DNA from: Atribacterota bacterium
GTDB lineage: Bacteria > Atribacterota > Phoenicimicrobiia > Phoenicimicrobiales > Phoenicimicrobiaceae
Direction: 5' to 3'
NCBI GenBank assembly: GCA_030666935.1
Contig: DAOUWX010000131.1
Location: 1-5,557 of the forward strand
Length of the DNA: 5,557 bases
Shown: piece after piece, positions 1-5,199 of the stretch
Position numbering within the stretch: the stretch's first letter is position 1
Layout of the letters: each line of letters starts with the position of its first letter
Program-made: the position numbers and the translations under genes
Notes under the pieces: generated by a model
Seen by the model: the letters and a program-made list of their open reading frames with translations, nothing else
What the model was told of the DNA's origin: nothing
Databases searched by the model: none

Positions 1-452
1 TCGGTGGCAAACAACCCGGAAAATCGGACCATAGGTTCCAGTTCAACCGCTGCTACTGAATCAACAATAAAAAAAGGAATTTCTTCTTTTTTAGCCAGGT
101 CATAAGCAATTTCTGCTCCTAAATTTGAAGCATGTTCAACCCGTGGCCTTTCTTTTAAATCCTCCAGCATTAATTTATTTATTCTATATGCTCCGCTTTT
201 AACGGGTTTCAATACTCCCCCTCTGCCTACTATGGCATCTAAATAACTAATGTCGATATTCTTTTTCTTTAAAAAATTAATAATTATTTCTTCTCTAAAC
301 TTGTGTTGATCAAATATTTTTATATACTTCGACAATTCTTCCGAACTATGCCTTATTGTCTCTTTATCCAATAATTTATCACCTTCAAAGAGAGCAATGG
401 CAGTAGAGGTTGAGCCGGGGTTTACCACTAATATTCTAAATATTTTTTCCAT
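1..452 (-). CDS. buk: Butyrate kinase, N-terminal 150 residues (gene runs off the left edge)
   Basis: Butyrate kinase interconverts butyryl phosphate + ADP and butyrate + ATP in the cytosol. It is the ATP-yielding last step of butyrate fermentation and also acts on branched-chain acyl phosphates. The visible 150 codons, open to the window edge, start MEKIFRILVVNPGSTSTAI. The NPGSTST loop near residues 11-17 is the first phosphate-binding hairpin of the acetokinase (ASKHA) fold. GRGGVLKPVKSGAYRIN (about 77-93), EHASNLGAEIAYDLA (about 106-120) and FIVDSVAAVELEP (about 128-140) match the butyrate kinase branch better than acetate kinase. The family is about 355 residues, so more than half lies outside. 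ATG at 452 is chosen because GGAGG sits 5 bases upstream; an in-frame ATG at 464 would be only two bases from the predicted mRNA start. A sigma-54 promoter lies directly upstream. Whether the preferred substrate is butyrate or a branched-chain acid cannot be told. Confidence 0.93.
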   Translation of the reverse strand, partial: MEKIFRILVVNPGSTSTAIALFEGDKLLDKETIRHSSEELSKYIKIFDQHKFREEIIINFLKKKNIDISYLDAIVGRGGVLKPVKSGAYRINKLMLEDLKERPRVEHASNLGAEIAYDLAKKEEIPFFIVDSVAAVELEPMVRFSGLFAT

Positions 453-457
453 AGATG

Positions 458-462
458 CCTCC
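458..462 (-). promoter_or_regulatory. Ribosome binding site of buk
   Basis: GGAGG on the minus strand lies 5 bases before the ATG at 452. It decides between this ATG and the in-frame ATG at 464, which overlaps the GGAGG itself and has no site of its own. A TAG stop codon directly precedes the ATG at 464, so no earlier start is possible. Confidence 0.8.
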
Positions 463-475
463 ATCTACAATTATT

Positions 476-493
476 AAGCAATTTTTGTGCCAA
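476..493 (-). promoter_or_regulatory. Sigma-54 (-24/-12) promoter of buk
   Basis: On the minus strand the sequence is TTGGCACAAAAATTGCTT. It matches the sigma-54 consensus TGGCAC-N5-TTGCW: the GG (491-490) and GC (479-478) dinucleotides are exactly 10 bases apart, and both flanking blocks TGGCAC and TTGCT are intact. Taking the C of GC as -12, transcription would start near the A at 466, giving a leader of about 14 bases that contains the GGAGG site of buk. Sigma-54 promoters need an AAA+ enhancer-binding activator, and one is encoded by the next gene upstream (826-2295). No comparably good -35/-10 pair was seen for buk. Confidence 0.88.
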
Positions 494-517
494 TTTGCAG
501 AATAAGATTAATAAAAT

Positions 518-552
518 AAAAAAATAGCTTCTACTGGTTAATAAAAGCTATT
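518..552 (-). terminator. Intrinsic terminator upstream of the buk promoter
   Basis: On the minus strand AATAGCTTTTA (552-542) pairs with TAGAAGCTATT (533-523) as an 11-bp stem with one G-U pair around an 8-base loop. A T-rich tract follows: seven T counting the end of the stem, then A, then four T. The stem is low in GC, so its strength is uncertain. There is no T-run on the plus side, so it acts only toward buk. It lies between the putative activator palindrome and the -24 element, where it would stop read-through from the activator gene without blocking DNA looping. Confidence 0.65.
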
Positions 553-586
553 CCCGAAAAAATCATAATTTTTTATTTTTATTTTT

Positions 587-606
587 ATTTGCATATTTAT
601 GCAAAT
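587..606. promoter_or_regulatory. Perfect 20-bp palindrome, probable activator-binding site (UAS)
   Basis: The sequence atttgcatatttatgcaaat has two 9-base arms that are exact reverse complements around a TT centre. Its centre (596.5) is about 130 bases upstream of the predicted buk start at 466, within the usual range for sites of sigma-54 enhancer-binding proteins. Such proteins bind dyads through a Fis-type helix-turn-helix like the one at the end of the adjacent activator. Half-sites of the same type occur at 494-499 (TTTGCA) and 770-777 (TATGCAAA). The link to this activator is inferred from position and symmetry only. Confidence 0.6.
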
Positions 607-608
607 TA

Positions 609-623
609 TTGCACATTGCGTAA
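609..623. promoter_or_regulatory. Imperfect dyad beside the palindrome, possible second activator site
   Basis: ttgcacattgcgtaa follows the perfect palindrome directly (with one base before it). It shares the TTGCA half-site and is symmetric at 5 of 7 base pairs. Its centre is about 20 bases, roughly two helical turns, from the centre of the first palindrome, which would put two activator dimers on the same DNA face. In such AT-rich DNA a dyad this weak could be chance. Confidence 0.35.
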
Positions 624-681
624 CATATTGTCAATAATTACATTTATATAATAATTAAATCGTAGTTATTAGCTATAATAA

Positions 682-754
682 TGTAGGGACTCGATTTATC
701 AAGCTCGCTTAAAAATTACCAAAACAATCCGGGCGGATGAATCCGCCCCCTACA
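682..754. repeat. 73-bp small inverted-repeat element with TGTAGGG/CCCTACA ends
   Basis: TGTAGGG at 682-688 and CCCTACA at 748-754 are exact 7-base terminal inverted repeats. The right arm holds a perfect hairpin, GGGCGGAT and ATCCGCCC around GA (731-748). The left arm holds a weaker one, CTCGAT against ATCAAG around TT (690-703), with one mismatch that becomes a G-U pair in minus-strand RNA. The two hairpins are unrelated in sequence, and about 20 AT-rich bases separate them. Its right arm is the only markedly GC-rich spot in the gap. No coding capacity and no clear target-site duplication are visible. It resembles non-autonomous, MITE-like or REP-like elements; mobility is inferred from structure alone. 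Confidence 0.55.
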
Positions 755-780
755 CTAAAAGCAATAGTTTATGCAAAAAG

Positions 781-821
781 TTTTGAATTTTGAATTATGG
801 TTTTACGTTTTTCGCTTTTCG
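781..821. repeat. Degenerate 7-base tandem repeats after the activator stop codon
   Basis: On the plus strand TTTTGAA occurs twice in tandem (781-794). After a short gap come TTTTACG, TTTTTCG and CTTTTCG (801-821), ending 4 bases short of the activator stop codon at 826-828. Both families have a 7-base period. No hairpin or T-run suggests a terminator here. Confidence 0.6.
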
Positions 822-825
822 TTTT

Positions 826-2295
826 TTATTTATATTCATATATCTTTTTAATATTATATTTTTTAATTTTATAATAAAAACTTCTCAGGCTGATTCTTAA
901 CTTTTTTGCTGCCTTTAAATTATCTCCATTAACAGCCCTTAAAGCATTTATCAGGGCTGCCCTTTCCGTATCGTCTTTTATCTTCTTTAAATTATTATTA
1001 TCCAAATTATAATCAATTAAATTATCAGCTTCATAACTAATAATTGGCTTTTCTTCAATTACTTCAACTTTACTTAATTCAGTTAAAGAGGGGATATGTT
1101 TGGGTAAAATTAATTCTTCACTTAATTTCATATTTATTACTGCTCTTTCAATTACATTTTCTAATTCCCTTACATTTCCCGGCCAGGAATAATTCGATAA
1201 TATATCTAATACTTCCGGTAAAGTTCCATTTATGTTTCTTCCAAAGTCTTGATTAAATTTTCTTATTAAACTATTAACCAAGAGGGGCATATCTTCTTTC
1301 CGCTCCCTTAAAGGAGGGATATAAATAGGAATAACATATAATCGGTAATAAAGGTCATCCCTGAACCTTCCTTCTTTTACCGCATTTTTTAGATCAATAT
1401 TAGTTGCCGAGATTATCCTAATATCCACATTAATAGGACTTCTTCCTCCTACCCTAATAATCTCTTTTTCTTGAAGCACTCTCAATAACTTTGCCTGTAA
1501 ATTCAGGCTCATTACTCCGATTTCATCTAAAAATATAGTTCCTTTGTTGGACTCTTCAAACAGTCCTTTCTTCCCAGTCTTCTTTGCTCCGGTAAACGAC
1601 CCTCCTTCGTAACCGAAAAGTTCACTCTCCAATAAAGTATCCACTAAGGCAGAACAGTTTACCCTAATAAATTGCTGGTTTTTTCTTTTGCTAGCATGAT
1701 GGATGGCATGAGCAAAGAGTTCTTTCCCGGTTCCGCTTTCTCCCTGAAGTAGAACGGTTGCGGGAGTTTGAGCAGCCTTTCTGGCTTGTTCTTTAGCAAT
1801 AATCATACCTCTGCTTTTTCCTACGATATCTTCAAAAGTATATTTTGATTCTAAATGCCTAACCCTTTGTTTAACGCGTTTTAATTCTTCATTTAAATAT
1901 TCAATTTCAGAAACATCATGCATTACTCCCACACTACCTTTTAATACTCCATCTACTATTACAGGCGCAACATTCACTATCACCTCTTTGCGATTAGGCC
2001 CAACTCTCATCCTTATACCATGCACTGGTTTCTTGGTTCTCAGTACTTTTAAATGCATACTTTCGCCCTCATCAGGAATATCAATAGTAGGCGGCTTCCC
2101 TAATACATCTTCTTCTGTTAGTCCTGCGAGCCGGGTATAAGCAGGATTAATAATGGTATGTAAACCATTTTCATCTACTACCGAAATAGCATCATCGGTA
2201 GAATAAATTATGGCTTCTAAAGTACTCTGAATTTCTTTTTGTTTGGCAAATTCTTTTAGCCATTTATCATTATTTACATTAATCTTCTCTTCCAT
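826..2295 (-). CDS. PAS-domain sigma-54-dependent transcriptional activator (BkdR-like)
   Basis: This 489-residue bacterial enhancer-binding protein uses ATP hydrolysis to open promoters bound by sigma-54 RNA polymerase. A PAS sensor domain covers about 20-130 and a short helical linker about 131-152. The AAA+ domain (about 155-390) has Walker A GESGTGKE (185-192), the sigma-54-contacting loop GSFTGA (232-237), Walker B GTIFLDEIG (252-260), sensor I RIISATN (293-299), the GRFRDDLYYRL segment (309-319) and WPGNVRELEN (371-380). A Fis-type helix-turn-helix ends the protein (about 443-485). There is no phosphoreceiver domain, so the signal is probably a ligand or redox cue read by PAS. The start ATG has only a weak AAGG about 10 bases upstream. 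Its place next to buk and a sigma-54 promoter matches B. subtilis BkdR, but it is shorter and has one PAS domain. GSFTGA instead of GAFTGA is a known natural variant and should be active. Confidence 0.93.
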   Translation of the reverse strand: MEEKINVNNDKWLKEFAKQKEIQSTLEAIIYSTDDAISVVDENGLHTIINPAYTRLAGLTEEDVLGKPPTIDIPDEGESMHLKVLRTKKPVHGIRMRVGPNRKEVIVNVAPVIVDGVLKGSVGVMHDVSEIEYLNEELKRVKQRVRHLESKYTFEDIVGKSRGMIIAKEQARKAAQTPATVLLQGESGTGKELFAHAIHHASKRKNQQFIRVNCSALVDTLLESELFGYEGGSFTGAKKTGKKGLFEESNKGTIFLDEIGVMSLNLQAKLLRVLQEKEIIRVGGRSPINVDIRIISATNIDLKNAVKEGRFRDDLYYRLYVIPIYIPPLRERKEDMPLLVNSLIRKFNQDFGRNINGTLPEVLDILSNYSWPGNVRELENVIERAVINMKLSEELILPKHIPSLTELSKVEVIEEKPIISYEADNLIDYNLDNNNLKKIKDDTERAALINALRAVNGDNLKAAKKLRISLRSFYYKIKKYNIKKIYEYK

Positions 2296-2312
2296 AAATA
2301 AACAACCTTATA

Positions 2313-2344
2313 CCAATTTACCGATTGGCCGATTGACCAATTAA
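2313..2344. repeat. 8-base tandem repeat, CCRATTNN family, four units
   Basis: On the plus strand four consecutive octamers begin at 2313, 2321, 2329 and 2337, for example CCAATTTA and CCGATTGG. CCAAT and ATTGG are reverse complements, so neighbouring units can pair into small hairpins. The array lies in the recN-activator gap, just upstream of the activator's weak ribosome site. Confidence 0.65.
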
Positions 2345-2362
2345 ATTAGTCGGTAATATTAG

Positions 2363-2386
2363 TTAACCAGTTTACCAGTTATCCAG
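2363..2386. repeat. 8-base tandem repeat, TTAACCAG family, three units
   Basis: On the plus strand TTAACCAG, TTTACCAG and TTATCCAG follow one another exactly. They differ at only one or two positions. The same family occurs in the opposite orientation in the nadK-recN gap (4216-4247). Confidence 0.65.
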
Positions 2387-2448
2387 CAAATTATGTGCTG
2401 TGAAACATGTAATAAATAACCTGTTTTTACACATTCATAAATATAATT

Positions 2449-2469
2449 TTATTACTTATTACTCATTAC
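2449..2469. repeat. 7-base tandem repeat, TTATTAC family, after the recN stop codon
   Basis: On the plus strand TTATTAC occurs twice and TCATTAC once without a break, ending 4 bases before the recN stop codon (2474-2476). The same heptamer in the same orientation follows the nadK stop codon at 4273-4300. Confidence 0.65.
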
Positions 2470-2473
2470 TGTA

Positions 2474-4189
2474 TTATCTATCTAACATTTTTTGGGCATG
2501 TTGAATAGTAATCTCACTCATCTGATTTCCATCTAACATGCGGGCAACCTCTTTAATTCGCTCTTTTTCTTTCATCTCTTTTAGTTTTATTCCGGTCTGA
2601 TTATTTAAAACATATTTTTCAATATAAAAATGTCTGCCTGCTCTGCAGGCTATTTGAGGCAGGTGAGTTACACAAATTACCTGTCTTTTTATAGAAAGCG
2701 CCTTCAGTTTTTGAGCAATTACCTCGCCCAAGCGTGCACCTACTCCACTGTCAATTTCATCAAAGATTAAGGTCGGAACTTGATCTACTTCTGAAAGTAT
2801 TGATTTTAAAGCTAACATAATTCTCGAAACTTCTCCTCCCGATACAATTCGAGCTAAAGGACGCAGTTTTTCTCCTACATTAGGAGAAATCATAAATTCA
2901 ATATTATCTATCCCTTTTGGACCTATTTTATATTTTTTACCATCTATTTCTATTCCGTTATCATCTTGGTAAGAATTAATGGAAACCTTAAACTGACATC
3001 TCTTCATATTCAAATCTTCTAATTCTCTTACCACCATCTTTTGTAAATCCTCGGCAACCTTTATCCGATTGATACTTAGATGGTGAGAAATAGTGGAAAT
3101 TGTGTCTTCCAGAGAATCAATCTCTTCTTTTAATTTTTCTAATTTATCTTCGCTACAATTAATAGCTTCCAATTCCTGATATATTTTTTGGCGATATTCC
3201 AATATTTCTTCGATAGTGGAGCCATATTTACTCTTTAAACTATTAATCAGGTTTAATCTACCCTCAACTTCGTTTATTCTTTGACTGTCTAAATCTATTT
3301 TATCTTTATATTTTACAATTTCATTTACAATATCCTCAAATTGATATCCTACTTCCTTCAAATTTTCTCTTATCTTTTCTATCCGTCTGTCCAGGGAGGC
3401 AATTTCTCTTAAATCTGCGGAAACTTCGTTTAAGGAATCTCTTACTGAGGATTGCTCTAATCCCCCTTCATAGAGAACAAAATTAGCTTTTTCCATGGTT
3501 TCAGTAATTTTCTCCGCATTTTTTAAAACCATCTCTTCCCCTTCTAAAGCCTTATCTTCGCCTTTAACCAAAGATGTTTTATCTATCTCTTCTAACTGGA
3601 ATTTCAAAAAATCTATTTTCTTTATATTTTCTTCCTTGTCTTTTATTAACTGAAATAATTTTTTGTTCTTTTCTCGCCATCTTCGATAATTATCAAATAA
3701 TTTCTTTCTATATTTAATAATTTTATCTCTACCCAGATTATCCATCAGATCAATATGTTTGGAAGGGTCTAAAAGAGATTGATGATTATGTTGTCCGTGT
3801 AAATCAACTAAAAATTTACCAATCTCTTGAAGTATGGATAAATTTATCAACCGCTGATTAATCCAGCATTTATTCCGTCCTTTTTTATTAACTTCCCGCC
3901 GAATAAGTAAAACTCCCTCTTCGTTAACAATTTCTATGTCTGAATTTAAATTATTTATTAGCTCTTTTTCTTGGGGGGTTAACAGAAATAGCCCTTCCAC
4001 TAATAAACTATCTTCTCCGTCTCGAATTAAATCGGAAGCGGCATAACCTCCCAATACTAAATCTATTGCTTCTATGACAATAGATTTCCCGGCTCCGGTT
4101 TCACCGGTTAGAACGTTTAGTCCTTCCTCAAATTCAATATTTAATTCTTTTATTAAAGCCATATTTTCTATATTTAATTGAAATAACAT
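2474..4189 (-). CDS. recN: DNA repair protein RecN
   Basis: RecN is a cytosolic SMC-like ATPase that gathers and holds DNA ends during RecA-dependent double-strand break repair. At 571 residues the protein is full length for the family. The N-terminal half-ATPase has the typical start MLFQLNIENMALIKEL and Walker A GETGAGKS (29-36), then the family motif DLHGQHNHQSLL (129-140). A long, charged coiled-coil region spans about 155-395. The C-terminal half-ATPase has the ABC signature IVSGGEVSRIMLALK (448-462), Walker B TLIFDEIDSGVGA (473-485) and the switch histidine in VTHLPQIA (507-514). All catalytic motifs are intact. An in-frame TAA directly precedes the ATG, fixing the start; AGGTGG lies 12 bases upstream, a rather long spacing. 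It stands 137 bases downstream of nadK and 178 upstream of the activator gene. No argR lies between nadK and recN, unlike most Firmicutes. No LexA-type operator was recognised. Confidence 0.97.
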   Translation of the reverse strand: MLFQLNIENMALIKELNIEFEEGLNVLTGETGAGKSIVIEAIDLVLGGYAASDLIRDGEDSLLVEGLFLLTPQEKELINNLNSDIEIVNEEGVLLIRREVNKKGRNKCWINQRLINLSILQEIGKFLVDLHGQHNHQSLLDPSKHIDLMDNLGRDKIIKYRKKLFDNYRRWREKNKKLFQLIKDKEENIKKIDFLKFQLEEIDKTSLVKGEDKALEGEEMVLKNAEKITETMEKANFVLYEGGLEQSSVRDSLNEVSADLREIASLDRRIEKIRENLKEVGYQFEDIVNEIVKYKDKIDLDSQRINEVEGRLNLINSLKSKYGSTIEEILEYRQKIYQELEAINCSEDKLEKLKEEIDSLEDTISTISHHLSINRIKVAEDLQKMVVRELEDLNMKRCQFKVSINSYQDDNGIEIDGKKYKIGPKGIDNIEFMISPNVGEKLRPLARIVSGGEVSRIMLALKSILSEVDQVPTLIFDEIDSGVGARLGEVIAQKLKALSIKRQVICVTHLPQIACRAGRHFYIEKYVLNNQTGIKLKEMKEKERIKEVARMLDGNQMSEITIQHAQKMLDR

Positions 4190-4215
4190 TTATTTCTGTA
4201 TCCACCTCATAGTAT

Positions 4216-4247
4216 AGTTAATTAGTTGGCTGGTTAATTGGTTAGCT
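4216..4247. repeat. 8-base tandem repeat, GGTTAATT family, four units
   Basis: On the plus strand four octamers run from 4216: AGTTAATT, then AGTTGGCT, then GGTTAATT, then GGTTAGCT, with a decayed fifth unit after them. Units alternate, so the array also reads as two 16-base copies agreeing at 13 of 16 positions. This suggests doubling of a two-unit block. The array sits about 30 bases upstream of the recN start. Confidence 0.65.
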
Positions 4248-4272
4248 GGTTTTGCTATTCGTTATTATCTAT

Positions 4273-4300
4273 CTTCACTTATTACTTATTGCTTATTACT
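4273..4300. repeat. 7-base tandem repeat, TATTACT family, after the nadK stop codon
   Basis: On the plus strand four heptamers begin at 4273: CTTCACT, then TATTACT, then TATTGCT, then TATTACT. It is the same family and orientation as the array after recN (2449-2469). It lies 26 bases downstream of the nadK stop codon. Confidence 0.6.
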
Positions 4301-4326
4301 TTTCTTAATGCTCTACGCTATTTTGT

Positions 4327-5199
4327 TTACTTATCTATCTGTCCACTCCATCTTAATTTTTCCCGTAAAATAGCATAAAAACTCTTTTCTTTAAAGGTAA
4401 TTAATCGAGCTTTATAGTCTGATTTTTTAATTAGCACTTCGTCATTTGGCCTTAGGGTAAAGCCCTCCTGCCCATCTATGGTTACCATTACTTTTTCTTC
4501 ACTTGATTCCAAAGTTATTTTTACTTGATCATTTTCACCGATAATAAAAGGCCGGGCAGATAAAGTATGGGGGCAGATAGGGGTGAGTATTATAGAATTT
4601 ATATTAGGATTGACAATAGGGCCACCGGCAGAAAGAGAATAAGCAGTAGAGCCTGTAGAGGTAGAGACGACCAATCCATCCGCTGAATAAGTAATAACAT
4701 AATCATTATTGACATAAGTAGCCAAGCAGATAATTCGGGCAAAAGCTCCCTTGCCTATAACTACATCATTTAAAGCGATAAATTTTTTAATCTCTTCTTC
4801 TTTTCTTTTCACTATACAACTTACCATCATTCTCTCATCAAGAAAATATCTCCCCTGATACAGTTTCTCTAAAGACTTTTCCAGGTCATCGATGCCAATT
4901 TGAGTCAAAAAGCCCAATCCTCCTAAATTCACTCCAAAAACCGGTATATCTTCGGCAGCGGCTAATCTGGCTGCTCTAAGTAGAGTTCCGTCTCCCCCCA
5001 AAGAGATTATTAGATCAACTTCTTTAAGAAATTTTTCAGTAAGGCAGTTTAATTCTTCCTTCCCTATTTCTTTACCCCCATTTCCTTCTATACACACTTT
5101 TAGTTTTTTAGAATTCAGCCAATCAATTATCCTGCAAGCTGTTTCCCGAGTCTTTTCTTTTTTATAATTTACCATTAAACCCACACTGTCTAATTTCAT
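4327..5199 (-). CDS. nadK: NAD kinase (ATP/polyphosphate-dependent NAD+ kinase)
   Basis: NAD kinase phosphorylates NAD+ to NADP+ in the cytosol and is the only source of NADP in most bacteria. From the chosen ATG the protein has 290 residues, usual for the family. It shows the GGDGT motif (68-72, catalytic Asp 70) in LGGDGTLL, GVNLGGLGFLT (89-99), the conserved ALND segment (142-145; many homologues have NE), the glycine-rich DGLVVSTSTGSTAYSLSAGG (174-193) and TPICPHTLSARP (206-217). The start is taken as ATG at 5199 rather than the GTG at 5205, because AAGGAGG (5212-5206) ends 6 bases before this ATG but directly abuts the GTG. The ATG overlaps the upstream gene's stop codon as ATGA, indicating translational coupling. 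recN follows after 137 bases; co-transcription with it is likely but unproven. Confidence 0.96.
   Translation of the reverse strand: MKLDSVGLMVNYKKEKTRETACRIIDWLNSKKLKVCIEGNGGKEIGKEELNCLTEKFLKEVDLIISLGGDGTLLRAARLAAAEDIPVFGVNLGGLGFLTQIGIDDLEKSLEKLYQGRYFLDERMMVSCIVKRKEEEIKKFIALNDVVIGKGAFARIICLATYVNNDYVITYSADGLVVSTSTGSTAYSLSAGGPIVNPNINSIILTPICPHTLSARPFIIGENDQVKITLESSEEKVMVTIDGQEGFTLRPNDEVLIKKSDYKARLITFKEKSFYAILREKLRWSGQIDK

Larger units (their letters stand above)
465..825. other. Gene-free control region between the activator gene and buk
   Basis: No open frame with a plausible start and ribosome site was seen on either strand in this stretch. From the buk side it contains the sigma-54 promoter, the terminator, a run of short T-tracts at about 569-590 on the plus strand, the palindrome and weaker dyad, a featureless AT-rich segment (about 624-681), the 73-bp TGTAGGG element and the microrepeats after the activator stop codon. 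The T-tracts are spaced about 6 bases apart rather than by a helical turn, so they predict stiff DNA more than a strong bend. No good match to an IHF site was found. Confidence 0.7.

Noticed and set aside
450..464. In-frame upstream ATG at 464 as the buk start
   Set aside because: It overlaps the GGAGG site that serves ATG 452 and lies two bases from the predicted transcription start, so it has no room for ribosome binding.
569..590. Intrinsically curved DNA or IHF site between the enhancer and the promoter
   Set aside because: The T-tracts are spaced about 6 bases apart rather than by a helical turn, and the best IHF-like match has at least two mismatches.
731..748. GC-rich hairpin of the TGTAGGG element as terminator of the activator gene
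   Set aside because: The stem is perfect, but no T-run follows it on the minus strand. The hairpin at 523-552 is a better terminator.
1044..1256. Plus-strand open frame of 70 codons
   Set aside because: It lies wholly antisense inside the AAA+/linker region of the activator gene, has low-complexity leucine-rich translation and no ribosome site. It is a shadow of the real gene.
2305..2330. TATAAG near 2312-2307 as a -10 box for the activator gene
   Set aside because: The nearest TTGG-like -35 is about 22 bases away, and the sequence is part of or adjacent to repeat units. It is not convincing.
2313..2469. CRISPR array or attachment site in the repeat-rich gap
   Set aside because: The repeats are 7-8 bases with no spacers and no conserved long repeat, and no cas or integrase gene is present.
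4190..4210. Six-codon minicistron (MRWIQK) ending TAA directly before the recN ATG
   Set aside because: It has no ribosome site and only the length expected by chance. It is noted only because its stop codon proves that recN cannot start further upstream in this frame.
4210..4240. Possible sigma-A promoter for recN with TATACT at 4215-4210
   Set aside because: No acceptable -35 hexamer lies at 16-18 bases (best is AATTAA), and the -10 would put the start almost on top of the ribosome site. It cannot be supported.
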